Shown in pieces: positions 45,028 through 54,831 of a stretch of DNA of 60,145 nucleotides. Numbering within the stretch: the first letter of the stretch is position 1; every line of letters begins with the position of its first letter. Origin of the DNA: an uncultured Phascolarctobacterium sp. (lineage in GTDB: Bacteria > Bacillota > Negativicutes > Acidaminococcales > Acidaminococcaceae); NCBI GenBank assembly GCA_949288065.1, contig CASEIL010000009.1, forward strand, positions 1-60,145, written 5' to 3'. Both the position numbers and the translations under genes were made by a program. The notes below the pieces were generated by a model, which ran no database searches, was not told where the DNA came from, and worked only from the letters and a program-made list of their open reading frames with translations.

Positions 45028-46082
45028 TAATCACACTCTTCCAGCATGGTTAAATACAGCTGGCGGAAGAGCTCCTCCGTTAAATTAATTTTGTTCAAAA
45101 TTGTGTAGCGTTCCTTGCGCACCTCTTTGGCAAACATCCACGCTTTAATGAACATATCTTCCGTAATGCCCAGTTTGGCGGGGTTTACGCAAATATCGTA
45201 CGCCTTTAAAAAGTTAAGTACCACGCGGTGGTCGCGCCCCTGCAATTTGCAGGCCACCACGCTGCCCATGCCTACCAGAATGCCGTGCGGAATATTGTGG
45301 TCAAAAAGTTCGTCCATGGCATGGCTGAAAAGATGCTCCGAACCGCTGCACGGACGCGAATTGCCCGCCAGCTGCATAGAAAGCCCGCTCAGCACCAGTG
45401 ACTGCGCCAGCATTTTAATGCCTTCTATCGTCGTCAACGATTTGGCTTCCGAATACAGCAGCGAGTTAAACGCCGTTTCACTCAGCATATAGGCAAAATC
45501 GTTGGGGCGGTCGTTGTTTTCGTCGCAGCCCAGCTGCCAGTCGTACAGCGCCGTGTAGTTGCTGATGGTATCGCCCACACCAGCTTTTAACAACAGGCGC
45601 GGCGCTTCAAAAATAATATCGGTATCAATTAAAAGACCGTCCGGAATTTTAGAAGTAAACGAATGCCTGCGCCCGTTCTGCGCCAGCAAAACCGAAACCG
45701 GCGAACAAACACCGTCGTTGCTGAGCGCCGTCGGTATGGCAATATAGGCCACGTTGGCCACAAAGGCAGCGTATTTGGCAGTGTCCAGCGCCGTGCCGCC
45801 GCCCAGCCCGATAACGAGGCGGATGTTGTTCATTGCCACTTTTTTGGCAACCTCTACCGCAAAATCAAACGAGCTTTCATTAACGGTTACAATTTCGTAG
45901 CCGCGCAGCTGGTTTAAAAGGATTTTTACTTTTTTATCAAGCGTCTGTAAAAGCCCTTCCGTCGTTAAAATCAGCGTTTTGGCAAACATCAGCTTGGGCA
46001 TGTATAAATTAAGGTTTTTGTTAAGGTCGGTAACTGCGTTTTCTTTAACCTGCATAAACATCGGCAGCGAATAATTGCTCAT
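45027..46082 (-). CDS. Glycerol-1-phosphate dehydrogenase-like protein
   Basis: A 351-residue NAD(P)H- and metal-dependent dehydrogenase of the AraM/EgsA family. GGGTALDTAKYAA binds nucleotide; IPTALSNDGVCSPVSV, AGVGDTISNYTALYDW, SEHLFSHAMD and HNIPHGILVG carry the metal ligands Asp, His and His. The reaction in the family is dihydroxyacetone phosphate to sn-glycerol-1-phosphate. No partner prenyltransferase is beside it. ATG at 46082 follows TTGGAGGG. Distinguished from plain iron alcohol dehydrogenase by the SNDG block. Confidence 0.82.
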   Translation of the reverse strand: MSNYSLPMFMQVKENAVTDLNKNLNLYMPKLMFAKTLILTTEGLLQTLDKKVKILLNQLRGYEIVTVNESSFDFAVEVAKKVAMNNIRLVIGLGGGTALDTAKYAAFVANVAYIAIPTALSNDGVCSPVSVLLAQNGRRHSFTSKIPDGLLIDTDIIFEAPRLLLKAGVGDTISNYTALYDWQLGCDENNDRPNDFAYMLSETAFNSLLYSEAKSLTTIEGIKMLAQSLVLSGLSMQLAGNSRPCSGSEHLFSHAMDELFDHNIPHGILVGMGSVVACKLQGRDHRVVLNFLKAYDICVNPAKLGITEDMFIKAWMFAKEVRKERYTILNKINLTEELFRQLYLTMLEECD

Positions 46083-46173
46083 TTAGTTTCCCTCCAACAG
46101 TACAATTAATTTTATTATACCATTTGCCAAACTGCCCAAGCCCTGCCGCGCCTAAATTTTACACAAATTATAC

Positions 46174-46204
46174 AAAAAGCAGGCAGCTATTTAACATAAC
46201 TGCC
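46174..46204 (-). terminator. Intrinsic terminator after the helical hypothetical gene
   Basis: GGCAGCTAT (46182-46190) and ATAACTGCC (46196-46204) pair; on the minus strand the stem is followed by TGCTTTTTG. Confidence 0.75.
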
Positions 46205-46212
46205 CGCCCGTG

Positions 46213-47304
46213 TTACCGTGCCGCCTGCAAAAGCTCTAAATATCTGCCCTTTACAAGGTCCGGCTCAAAAATATTTTTTAAATATTTAAGCTGCTTTTTG
46301 CTGGTTTTTGGCTGCTGCCCTGCCCAATAGCCCAGCGTCAGCTGGATAAACCTGCGCAGGCGCTGGCAGTATTTGGGGCTTTTGCCCTCCATTCCAAAGC
46401 TGAACCAGTTCTGATACAGCTCCATTTCGTCCTGCATATTCTGCCTTGCCGCTGCGGCGATAAAATCGCGCCACGCGCGCAAAATTAAACGCACATAAGC
46501 CGTTGCTGCTGCCGCGTCCTTTTCTTTTACTGCACGCTGCAATACCAGCAGCGAAAAGTTCTGCACCGGTGCGTAAACCTTAAAGGCTTTTTCCACGCCG
46601 TCCCACGCGGCATACATTTGCATGTGCAGCATTACATATAACAGCACGCTGCGCGTGGCGGCAAAGCTGCCCTGCTTAAGCAGAATGTAAAACAGCCCGT
46701 TTAACAAAAGGCCTGCAATATCCTCCCAGCCGCGCCGTGCCGATTGCGCCGCCAGGCACGCCCACTCGCGCAGAAAGGGCAGCAAAAGTTCATCTGTTAC
46801 CGCTTCGCTGCGGCACAAACGCAGGCTCAGCCAAATCAGCATCGGCAGCACATCTTTATAGCGCCTGTCTGACGCCATAAACAGCAGCGCCGTCAAAAGC
46901 CGCATAAATACTGCGGCGTTTTCCTCAGCACAGCCGGTTTTGGCATAACGCACCGCCAGCCTGCTTACCGCCGCCGCAAACAGCTCCTTATCGTGCGTGC
47001 GCGCCGCCATAACAGCCACATGGCGCAGGCTCTGCAAAAATACGCCCTCCGCCGCCGCGTCGCCCTGCTCAATATCAAGCGAAGAGACCGCTAAAAGGTT
47101 CAGCGCCTTAAAGCCGCTGCGGCGGCAGTTTTGCTTTAAGGCAAGACACGCCAGCCAGCCCAGTGTTTCCATTTTAAACGCCAAATCCTGCGGCTGAAAC
47201 TCCTGTAAGCTTGCAGCAGCCGCCTCAAACGCATCCTCTTCGCCCTTGCGCAGCGCCGCAATGCAGTCCGTTTTTAAGTTTTCCAGTCCTGTATCGGCTG
47301 CCAT
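46213..47304 (-). CDS. Helical hypothetical protein
   Basis: 363 residues, almost entirely alpha-helical with many Ala, Leu and Arg and no signal peptide. Its helical hairpin pattern (LGWLACLALKQN..., LRHVAVMAARTHDKELFAAAVSRLAVRYAKTG, and similar) suggests tetratricopeptide or HEAT-like repeats rather than membrane segments. No family recognised. It starts 14 bases after pyk and ends at a terminator, so it is in the pyk operon. Confidence 0.75.
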   Translation of the reverse strand: MAADTGLENLKTDCIAALRKGEEDAFEAAAASLQEFQPQDLAFKMETLGWLACLALKQNCRRSGFKALNLLAVSSLDIEQGDAAAEGVFLQSLRHVAVMAARTHDKELFAAAVSRLAVRYAKTGCAEENAAVFMRLLTALLFMASDRRYKDVLPMLIWLSLRLCRSEAVTDELLLPFLREWACLAAQSARRGWEDIAGLLLNGLFYILLKQGSFAATRSVLLYVMLHMQMYAAWDGVEKAFKVYAPVQNFSLLVLQRAVKEKDAAAATAYVRLILRAWRDFIAAAARQNMQDEMELYQNWFSFGMEGKSPKYCQRLRRFIQLTLGYWAGQQPKTSKKQLKYLKNIFEPDLVKGRYLELLQAAR

Positions 47305-47317
47305 AGTTAACCTCTGC

Positions 47318-49075
47318 TTACATTATATTGCTGGTGCCTTCATAAACAATGCCGCTGACGGTATCTACCGTTACGGTTGCACCGTCCGTCAGCGCCTGCA
47401 TAGCGCCCGCCGCACCAACGATAGCCGGTATGCCGCAGCCTACCGCCACAATTGCCGCCGTCGATGTTAAACCGCCTTCTTCGGCAATAATAGCGCCTGC
47501 CGCAGCAGCAAATTTGCCAGCTTCTTCCGGCAGTACGCCAACTACCAAAATGTCACCGGCTTTAAACTTAGTTTTAAAATCTTCAGGGCTGGTGCATTTG
47601 CAAACCACGCCGGTGATGGATTTAAGCCCAATGCCAACTCCGCTGGCCAGTTTTTTGCTCATTGCAACCACCTTGATAAGGTTAGTTGTACCGGGCCTGC
47701 CCACAGGCACACCAGCGGTAACGATAACATTATCGCCGTCTTTAATATAGCCGTGCTGTTTGGCACAGGCCAGTGAATTTTCAATAAGTTCATCCGTATT
47801 GCCGCTCCACGGACCCAGCACCGGGTAAACGCCCCAGTAAAGCTGCATCAGCCTTACGCTCTGCACATGGCGCGATACGCCGATAACACCTGCGCACGGG
47901 CGATATTTAGCCAGCATGCGCGCCGTAAAGCCCGATTCCGTAATGCTCACAATAGCGTCGCTGCCCAGCTCCTGCGCTATCTGCACCGTCGCGTGGCTGA
48001 TGGCCTCCGTAGAATGGATGCGCTCGCCAATGCCCTTGTTTTTAAAAATCTGTGCATAATCCAGCGCCGTTTCCGTCTGTTCGGCAATTTTCGCCATTGT
48101 GCGCACCGCCTCCAGCGGATATTTGCCGCTGGCAGTTTCACCGCTCAGCATAATGGCATCCGTGCCGTCAAAAATGGCGTTGGCAATGTCGCTTGCCTCC
48201 GCGCGGGTAGCACGGTAGCTGGTTATCATGCTTTCCAGCATCTGCGTAGCGGTAATAACCGGCTTGCCTGCCCTGTTGCAGCTGCGGATAATACTTTTCT
48301 GCACCAGCGGCACCACTTCGGCGGGGATTTCCACGCCCAAATCGCCGCGGGCAACCATCACGCCGTCCGAAACAGCAATAATTTCTTCAATGTTTTTTAC
48401 ACCGGCATGGTTCTCAATTTTGGAGATAATCCCCATTTGGGAGCCTTCCTGCTCCAGCACGCGGCGGATGGCCAGCACGTCGTCCGCCTTCTGCACGAAG
48501 GAAGCCGCCACATAATCCATGCCCAGCTTAGCAGCGCAGGTAATGTCGCTGATGTCCTGCTCCGATAAAAACGGCAGCTTCAGCTCCACACCCGGGCAGG
48601 CCACGCGCTTACGCGAGCTGATTTCGCCGCCGTGCACAACTTTGGTGTAAATTTCGCCTGCCGCTCTGTCAACGCCTGTTACTTCCAGCGCCAAAAGTCC
48701 GTCCGAAAGCAAAATAGCATTGCCAGGCTCCAGTTCATCCGGCAAACCGGCATAATTAACGTAAGAAATTTCTGCCGTGCCTTCAATTTCGTGCGTTGTT
48801 AAGGTAAAGCTGTCGCCCTCTTTTAACATAACCCTGCCCTCTTTAAAAATACCAAGGCGCATCTCCGGCCCCTTGGTATCAGCAATTAAGGCTATTGGTT
48901 TGTCAACTTCGACAGCAGCTTTGCGCACCAGCTCCGCACGGCGCGCGTGTTCCTCGTGCGTTCCGTGCGAAAAATTAAAACGGGCCAAATCCATGCCGGC
49001 ACGCATCATGTCCGCCAGCAGTGCGGCATCGTCGGTACTCGGCCCCATAGTGCAAATAATTTTGGTTTTTTTCAT
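47318..49075 (-). CDS. pyk: Pyruvate kinase with C-terminal extra domain
   Basis: 585 residues. The kinase core has TKIICTMGPSTDD, MDLARFNFSHG, DTKGPEMR, KIENHAGV, MVARGDLGVE and SGETASGKYPLEAV. From about residue 475 comes the PEP-mobile-like domain seen in Bacillus-type enzymes. Its GGLTSTAAIV replaces the usual TSHAAIV His with Thr. ATG at 49075 follows GGAGG. Makes ATP and pyruvate from PEP. Confidence 0.95.
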   Translation of the reverse strand: MKKTKIICTMGPSTDDAALLADMMRAGMDLARFNFSHGTHEEHARRAELVRKAAVEVDKPIALIADTKGPEMRLGIFKEGRVMLKEGDSFTLTTHEIEGTAEISYVNYAGLPDELEPGNAILLSDGLLALEVTGVDRAAGEIYTKVVHGGEISSRKRVACPGVELKLPFLSEQDISDITCAAKLGMDYVAASFVQKADDVLAIRRVLEQEGSQMGIISKIENHAGVKNIEEIIAVSDGVMVARGDLGVEIPAEVVPLVQKSIIRSCNRAGKPVITATQMLESMITSYRATRAEASDIANAIFDGTDAIMLSGETASGKYPLEAVRTMAKIAEQTETALDYAQIFKNKGIGERIHSTEAISHATVQIAQELGSDAIVSITESGFTARMLAKYRPCAGVIGVSRHVQSVRLMQLYWGVYPVLGPWSGNTDELIENSLACAKQHGYIKDGDNVIVTAGVPVGRPGTTNLIKVVAMSKKLASGVGIGLKSITGVVCKCTSPEDFKTKFKAGDILVVGVLPEEAGKFAAAAGAIIAEEGGLTSTAAIVAVGCGIPAIVGAAGAMQALTDGATVTVDTVSGIVYEGTSNIM

Positions 49076-49087
49076 AATAACCTCCGC

Positions 49088-49291
49088 TTATGCGCGAAAA
49101 CGGTTCTCGCAAAGCACCTCATAAGCATCTTCTGCTTCGGAGTAAGGGACGCTGATTTCGTAAGCGCCCCCCTGTCCGCCTTTTTTAGCTCCCGCTACAT
49201 TAACCTGTATCAAAAAGCCGTTGTTTGTAAGCAGTTCTTTTATCTCCTGCGCATTCTCTTTAGTCTGCGCAATGTAAACTACTTTCCACAC
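49088..49291 (-). CDS. Small DUF2007-like protein
   Basis: 67 residues from a GTG at 49291, with GGGGG 10 bases upstream. Pattern WKVVYIAQTKENAQEIKELL, NGFLIQVN, then YEISVPYSEAEDAYEVLCE, resembling the short alpha-beta proteins annotated as putative signal-transducing DUF2007. The frame is open for another 28 codons, but those overlap the end of etfA and have no ribosome site. Sits between etfA and pyk. Confidence 0.7.
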   Translation of the reverse strand: MWKVVYIAQTKENAQEIKELLTNNGFLIQVNVAGAKKGGQGGAYEISVPYSEAEDAYEVLCENRFRA

Positions 49292-49307
49292 AAATTTTAA
49301 ACCCCCA

Positions 49308-50504
49308 TTAAGCCTCTTTAAAAGCTTTAATTTTGGCAATAAGCTTAGGCAGAATTTCTTTGGCGTCGCCGACAATGCCGTACTGCGCTACCTTAAAGAT
49401 AGGCGCGTTGGCGTCCTTGTTAACGGCAATGATAACGTCCGAAGAGCTCATGCCTGCCAGATGCTGGATAGCGCCGCTGATGCCGAATGCAAAATATACC
49501 TTCGGCGTTACGGTTTTGCCGCTCTGGCCTACCTGATGCGCATGGTCAACCCAGCCTTCGTCAACAACGGCGCGGCTGCCGCCTACGCTGCCGTTTTCAA
49601 ACAGGGCTGCCAGCTCTTCCAGCATTTTAAAGTTGTCGCAGCTGCCAAGGCCGCGGCCGCCGCTGCATACAACCTCAGCGTCCTCAATTTTAATGCTGCC
49701 AGCTTCGGTAAGCGCTTCCTTGCGGATAATGCTTACTTTGGATTCTACTTTATTTTTAACTTCAAAATCAATTACTTCGCCGGTGCGGGAAGCGTCAGCC
49801 TCTTTAGCCTTAAACACTTTCGGGCGCACGGTGCCCATCTGCGGGCGGTGCTCGTCGCAAACGATGGTTGCCAGAATGTTGCCGCCGAGTGCCGGACGGG
49901 TCCATTCAACCAGTTCGCCTGCCATGTCAAGACCGGTGCAGTCTGCGCACAGGCCGGTTTTAAGGCGTGCGGCAATGCGCGGTGCCAAATCGCGTCCGTC
50001 AACAGTTGCGCCAAACATAACAGCGTTCGGTTTGTAGGCTTCTGCCAGTTCGCAGAAGGCGTTGGTATAAAGGTCGGTGTTGTATTCTGCATATTCTGCG
50101 CCGGTAACTGCATAAACAACATCTGCGCCGGCAGCAATTAATTTAGCCGGTACGTCGCCTTTTTCGGCAGCAACAAGCACTGCGCAGCAGCGCTGGCCGC
50201 ATTTGGCAGCAAGCTCTGCGGTTTCGCCCAAAAGTTCGTAGGTTACGCCAACGGGCTCGCCGTTTTCCAGCTCAACCATTACCCACAGGTCTTTGCCTTC
50301 GCTGTTTTTAACTTCTGCTTTGGCTTCTGCCTTTTCCAGGCTGATTGCTCCAACCGGGCATTCGCCTACGCATGCGCCGCAGGAAATGCAGGTATCAACA
50401 TTTACGTCTGCTTTGCCGTCCTGCATTTGCAGGGCGCCCGCCGGGCAGGTTGCCACGCAGGATTCGCAGCCGATGCACTGTTCTTTATCTATTTTAATTG
50501 CCAT
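49308..50504 (-). CDS. etfA: Electron transfer flavoprotein alpha subunit with ferredoxin domain
   Basis: 398 residues. The N-terminal 60 residues hold two 4Fe-4S motifs, [12 protein letters not shown] (11-22) and [12 protein letters not shown] (39-50), absent in ordinary EtfA. The rest is an Etf[13 protein letters not shown] and the FAD-binding block [20 protein letters not shown]. The fusion resembles ferredoxin-linked Etf such as CarE in acetogens and bifurcating complexes. No acyl-CoA dehydrogenase is adjacent. ATG at 50504 follows GAGGTGA. Confidence 0.94.
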   Translation of the reverse strand: MAIKIDKEQCIGCESCVATCPAGALQMQDGKADVNVDTCISCGACVGECPVGAISLEKAEAKAEVKNSEGKDLWVMVELENGEPVGVTYELLGETAELAAKCGQRCCAVLVAAEKGDVPAKLIAAGADVVYAVTGAEYAEYNTDLYTNAFCELAEAYKPNAVMFGATVDGRDLAPRIAARLKTGLCADCTGLDMAGELVEWTRPALGGNILATIVCDEHRPQMGTVRPKVFKAKEADASRTGEVIDFEVKNKVESKVSIIRKEALTEAGSIKIEDAEVVCSGGRGLGSCDNFKMLEELAALFENGSVGGSRAVVDEGWVDHAHQVGQSGKTVTPKVYFAFGISGAIQHLAGMSSSDVIIAVNKDANAPIFKVAQYGIVGDAKEILPKLIAKIKAFKEA

Positions 50505-50515
50505 GTCACTTCACC

Positions 50516-51310
50516 TCAACGAGTAATAATATTTGCCTGAACGAGCTTTTCGAGCAGCATATCAACTGCTTTATCGGTATCTTCTTCGTTAATAATTTCG
50601 CTGTGTACTTCCGGTACGGGCGGGGTAAATACCTTTTTAACCTTCGTCGGGGAACCGGCAAGGCCAATCATCGTGGTATCAATGCCCAGCTCTGCCGCCG
50701 TTTTAACGGGGATAACAGCCTTTCTTGCCTTCATTTTGCCTTTAATGCTGGCAAAACGCGGTTCTTTTTCGGCTCTGGTAACAGTTACAAGCGCCGGCAT
50801 TTCCACAGCAAGGGTCTGGCTGGTGCTTTCGTTTTCGCGGTCCACCAAAACTTTGGCGCCGTCAACGGCAACCTTTAATGCGCCGGTAACCTGCGGGAAG
50901 CCAAGGTGTTCTGCCATTTCCGGGCCAACCTGTGCGGTGTCGCCGTCCACAGCCTGTTTGCCGCACAAAACAAGGTCAACCTCGCCCAGGCTTTTTACAA
51001 CGCCTGCCAGCGCAAAGCTGGTAGCAAGGGTATCGCTGCCTGCCAGAGCGCGGTCGCTTACCAGCACGGCATCGTCAGCGCCCATCGAAATAGCTTCCTT
51101 CAAAATTTCTTCAGCCTGCGGCGGCCCCATGGATACAACCGTTACCTTTGCACCGCAGTTATCCTTTAAAATAAGCGCGGTTTCCAAAGCCTGACGGTCA
51201 AACGGGTTCATAATGTTCTGCACACCGTCCCTGATAAGGGTGTTGGTTTCCGGATTGAGCTTAACCTCGGAAGTATCCGGAACCTGTTTAAGACATACTA
51301 CAATATTCAT
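50516..51310 (-). CDS. etfB: Electron transfer flavoprotein beta subunit
   Basis: 264 residues with VCLKQVPDTSEVKLNP, DRQALETALILKD, VDLVLCGKQAVDGDTAQVGPE and the AMP/FAD-contact region. Forms a heterodimer with EtfA and passes electrons between flavin enzymes. AGGTCGC precedes the ATG at 51310; 11 bases from etfA. Confidence 0.95.
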   Translation of the reverse strand: MNIVVCLKQVPDTSEVKLNPETNTLIRDGVQNIMNPFDRQALETALILKDNCGAKVTVVSMGPPQAEEILKEAISMGADDAVLVSDRALAGSDTLATSFALAGVVKSLGEVDLVLCGKQAVDGDTAQVGPEMAEHLGFPQVTGALKVAVDGAKVLVDRENESTSQTLAVEMPALVTVTRAEKEPRFASIKGKMKARKAVIPVKTAAELGIDTTMIGLAGSPTKVKKVFTPPVPEVHSEIINEEDTDKAVDMLLEKLVQANIITR

Positions 51311-51412
51311 AAGCGACCTCCCAGTATCTTTTGTTAACTATTATACATACTTATTATTGTACAGTTTTTATTGCCTGCTTGCAAGCCTAATCGCTATTTT
51401 ACTTTGCTTTAT

Positions 51413-54400
51413 TTATTGCAGGCAATCATCACCAAGCAGCTTTTTAATTTCTTTATAAAAGCCGCCATTGGCGGAATCAATCCAGAAGCAGCGGTCCGTT
51501 TTAATGATTTTGCCGGACGACAACAGGTGCAGATACAGCGGCGTGCTGCCGTGATAGGCTTCGAAAATGCGGCGCATCTCCTTCTGTACAAAGCCGTTTT
51601 CCTTTTCGCGCGTTATTTTTAAGTGGATTTCCAGCGGCCCCTCGTTCAGCTGGCGAATGCTCTGCGCATGCAGGGAAATACTGCGTTCATCCACGCGCAA
51701 ACGCCCTTCAATGGCAACTACGTTTTCCTTAAACAGCAGGCGTGCAAATTCGTGGTACTGGCGTGTAAACACAACCACCTCAATCCTGCCGCTGAAATCT
51801 TCCAGTGTTAGCACTGCCATCGTGTCGCCGCGCTTGGTAGTGCGCAAACGCATATCGCTGATAAGCCCTGCTACTGAAAACAGCCTGTCCTCATTATCCT
51901 CGCCCGCCTCGGTAATTTTATAAATCTGCGTATAGTTTTGCAGCGTTTCGGCGTAGCTGTCCAGCGGGTGGCCGGTTACATAAAAACCGACGATTTTCTT
52001 TTCGTTTTCCAACAGCAGCTTTTTGGGCATTTCGTCAAGCTCCGGCAGTTTAATATCCTGCACCTCTTCAAACATATCGTCGCCAAAAAGCCCTAACTGC
52101 CCGCTGGCAGAATCCTTCTGGTGCGCGCTGCCCAAATCGGCTGCCTGCTCATACACAGCCAAAAGCTGCGAGCGTTTGGCGCCGAAGGAATCCATCGCGC
52201 CGCAGTTGATAAGGTTTTCCAGCACGCGCTTATTGATGAGGCGTGACGGTACGCGCTTGCAGAAATCAAGTATCGAGGTAAACCTGCCGCCCTGCCCGCG
52301 CGCCTTAACAATAGCGTCGATAGCCTGCTCGCCCACGCTTTTAATGCCCGCCAGACCAAAACGGATGGCATTGCCCTTCACCGGCGAAAATTCTTTGCCG
52401 CTTTCATTAACATCCGGCGGCAAAATTTTAATGCCCATACGCTTAACCACGCCCAGATACCAGCTCAGCTTGTCGTTGTCGTTCATTACGCTGCACAAAA
52501 ACGCCGCCATAAACTGCGTCGGCCAGTGCTGCTTTAAGTACGCCGTCTGGTAGGCAACCAGCGCATACGCCGCCGAATGCGACTTGTTAAAGCCGTAGCC
52601 CGCAAAATGCTGCAAAAGCGCAAAAATCTGCGTGCTGGTTTCTTCGTCGATGCCATGCTCCGTCTTAGCGCCGTCGATAAACTTCTGCTTCATGCTGTCC
52701 AGCTCTTTAGCTTTCTTTTTGCCCATGGCGCGGCGCAAAATATCGGCCTGTCCAAGCGTAAAGCCTGCCAGCACAGAGGTTATCTGCATAACCTGTTCCT
52801 GATACAAAATAACGCCAAAGGTATCTTTCAGCACCGGCTCCAGCAGCGGGTGCAGCATCTCTGCTGTGCGCGTGCCGTGCTTACCGGCGATAAAATCCTC
52901 CACCATGCCGGTGCCCAGCGGGCCCGGACGGTACAGCGCCACCAGCGGAATTAAATCGCTGAATTTTTCCGGCGCCAAATCCATAACCAGCTTCGTCATG
53001 CCCTCAGATTCCAGCTGGAACACGCCCTGTGTATCGCCGCGGCGCAGCATGGCGCAGGTAGCATCGTCATCCAGCGGAATATTATCAATATCAATTTTTT
53101 CACCCGTCGTTTCGTGAATATAACGGATAGCGTCGCCGATAACGGTTAAGGTGCGCAAGCCCAAAAGGTCCATTTTTAAAAGGCCCAGGTTTTCCACCTT
53201 ATCCTTATCGTACTGCGTAATAACAAGTCCTTCGTTGGATAGCTGCAAGGGCACGCAGTCAATCAAATCGCGCGGGGTAATAACCACGCCCGCCGCGTGA
53301 GTGCCGCTGTTGCGTGGCATGCCCTCTACCTTTTTGGCAATGTCAATCAGGCGGCGCACCTTTTCGTCGCTGTCGTACAGCGCTTTAAAATCGTTGCTGG
53401 TTTCCAGCGCCTTTTCCAGCGTAATGCCCAGCTCGCGCGGAATCATTTTAGCTACGTTGTCCACAAAGCTGTATGTGTAATCCAGCGCACGCCCAACATC
53501 ACGCACGGCGGCACGCGCCTGCAAAGTGCCGAAGGTGATAATCTGCGCCACGCGCTCCTTGCCGTAGCGCTTAATAATGTATTCCAGCACGCGCCCGCGG
53601 TTTACATAGCAAAAATCGGTATCAATATCCGGCATGCTAACGCGTTCCGGGTTCAAAAAACGTTCAAAAAGCAAATCATATTTCAGCGGGTCGATGTTAG
53701 TAATGCCAAGTAAATATGCTACAATGCTGCCCGCCGCACTGCCGCGTCCCGGCCCAACCGGAATTTCGTTTTTACGGCTGTAATTGATAAAATCCCAAAC
53801 AATTAAAAAGTAGCAGCTGTAACCCATCTTGTCGATGATGTCCAGCTCGTAATCCATGCGCTGCATAACCTTAGCGTCCGCATTGGGGTAACGCGCCGCC
53901 AAACCCTGCATGCACAGGCTGCGCAGGTATTCCGTCGCGTTGGCAAACTCCTGCGGAATGGGAAACTCCGGCAAAAGCAAATGCCCAAACTCCAGCTCCA
54001 CATTGCAGCGCTGCGCAATTTTTACGGTGTTCTCCAACGCCTCGGGGCAATCGGCAAAATGCTCTGCCATTTCCTCGTAGCTTTTTAAATAAAACTGGTC
54101 GTTGGCAAACTTCATGCGCTTGGGGTCGTCCACCGTACTCGCCGTCTGTATGCACAGCAAAACGTCCTGCGCCTCGGCATCCTCGCGCTCAACATAGTGC
54201 AAGTCGTTAGTCGCCACCAGGCCAATGCCGAATTTTTTTGCCATGCGTTTCAGCTCGCGGTTAACAATGTGCTCCTCGTCCAGTCCATGGTCCTGTATTT
54301 CAAAAAAGTAATTTTCCCTGCCGAAAATATCAATATATTCCTGCGCCGCACGCTCCGCGCCGTCGATATCGCGCTGCAAAATTTTTACCGGCACCTCGCC

Positions 54401-54811
54401 CGCAATGCAGGCGCTAAGGCAAATCAGCCCTTCGCTGTATTTGCGCAAAATTTCCTTATCAATGCGCGGCTTGTAATAAAAGCCTTCCAAATGCGCCAGC
54501 GATACCAGCTTCATCAAATTGTGGTAGCCAGTGTTATTTTCTGCCAGCAAAATTAAATGGAAAATGCCGCCGCGCTGGCTGCGGTCAAACCGCGACTGCG
54601 TTATATAAACCTCGCAGCCGATAACAGGCTTAATGCCCATTTTGCGCGCCTGCTGATAAAAATCAACAACGCCGTACATAACGCCGTGGTCGGTAATGGC
54701 AATGCTGTCCATACCCAGCGCTTTAGCGCGCGCCAAAAGCAAATCTATTTTAGATGCGCCGTCCAGCAGACTGTACTGCGTGTGGACGTGCAGATGTGTA
54801 AATTGTCCCAA
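51413..54811 (-). CDS. dnaE: DNA polymerase III alpha subunit (DnaE type)
   Basis: 1132 residues. N-terminal PHP domain with a complete metal set: H8, H10, H42 in TDH, E67, H85, C134, D203 and H205. Polymerase Asp395 and Asp397 lie in PDIDTDF, with PVGPGRGSAAGS and the HAAGVVI block after. Tandem helix-hairpin-helix, OB and C-terminal region complete the protein; no DnaQ binding peptide can be read with confidence. TTG start at 54811 with GGAGAG upstream. A second alpha subunit beside PolC, as in low-GC Firmicutes. Confidence 0.95.
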   Translation of the reverse strand: MGQFTHLHVHTQYSLLDGASKIDLLLARAKALGMDSIAITDHGVMYGVVDFYQQARKMGIKPVIGCEVYITQSRFDRSQRGGIFHLILLAENNTGYHNLMKLVSLAHLEGFYYKPRIDKEILRKYSEGLICLSACIAGEVPVKILQRDIDGAERAAQEYIDIFGRENYFFEIQDHGLDEEHIVNRELKRMAKKFGIGLVATNDLHYVEREDAEAQDVLLCIQTASTVDDPKRMKFANDQFYLKSYEEMAEHFADCPEALENTVKIAQRCNVELEFGHLLLPEFPIPQEFANATEYLRSLCMQGLAARYPNADAKVMQRMDYELDIIDKMGYSCYFLIVWDFINYSRKNEIPVGPGRGSAAGSIVAYLLGITNIDPLKYDLLFERFLNPERVSMPDIDTDFCYVNRGRVLEYIIKRYGKERVAQIITFGTLQARAAVRDVGRALDYTYSFVDNVAKMIPRELGITLEKALETSNDFKALYDSDEKVRRLIDIAKKVEGMPRNSGTHAAGVVITPRDLIDCVPLQLSNEGLVITQYDKDKVENLGLLKMDLLGLRTLTVIGDAIRYIHETTGEKIDIDNIPLDDDATCAMLRRGDTQGVFQLESEGMTKLVMDLAPEKFSDLIPLVALYRPGPLGTGMVEDFIAGKHGTRTAEMLHPLLEPVLKDTFGVILYQEQVMQITSVLAGFTLGQADILRRAMGKKKAKELDSMKQKFIDGAKTEHGIDEETSTQIFALLQHFAGYGFNKSHSAAYALVAYQTAYLKQHWPTQFMAAFLCSVMNDNDKLSWYLGVVKRMGIKILPPDVNESGKEFSPVKGNAIRFGLAGIKSVGEQAIDAIVKARGQGGRFTSILDFCKRVPSRLINKRVLENLINCGAMDSFGAKRSQLLAVYEQAADLGSAHQKDSASGQLGLFGDDMFEEVQDIKLPELDEMPKKLLLENEKKIVGFYVTGHPLDSYAETLQNYTQIYKITEAGEDNEDRLFSVAGLISDMRLRTTKRGDTMAVLTLEDFSGRIEVVVFTRQYHEFARLLFKENVVAIEGRLRVDERSISLHAQSIRQLNEGPLEIHLKITREKENGFVQKEMRRIFEAYHGSTPLYLHLLSSGKIIKTDRCFWIDSANGGFYKEIKKLLGDDCLQ

Positions 54812-54831
54812 AGCTAACTCTCCTTAAAAAC

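Noticed and set aside
49292..49375. Longer N-terminus of the small DUF2007-like protein
   Set aside because: The added 28 codons overlap etfA, have no ribosome site and are not like the family start.
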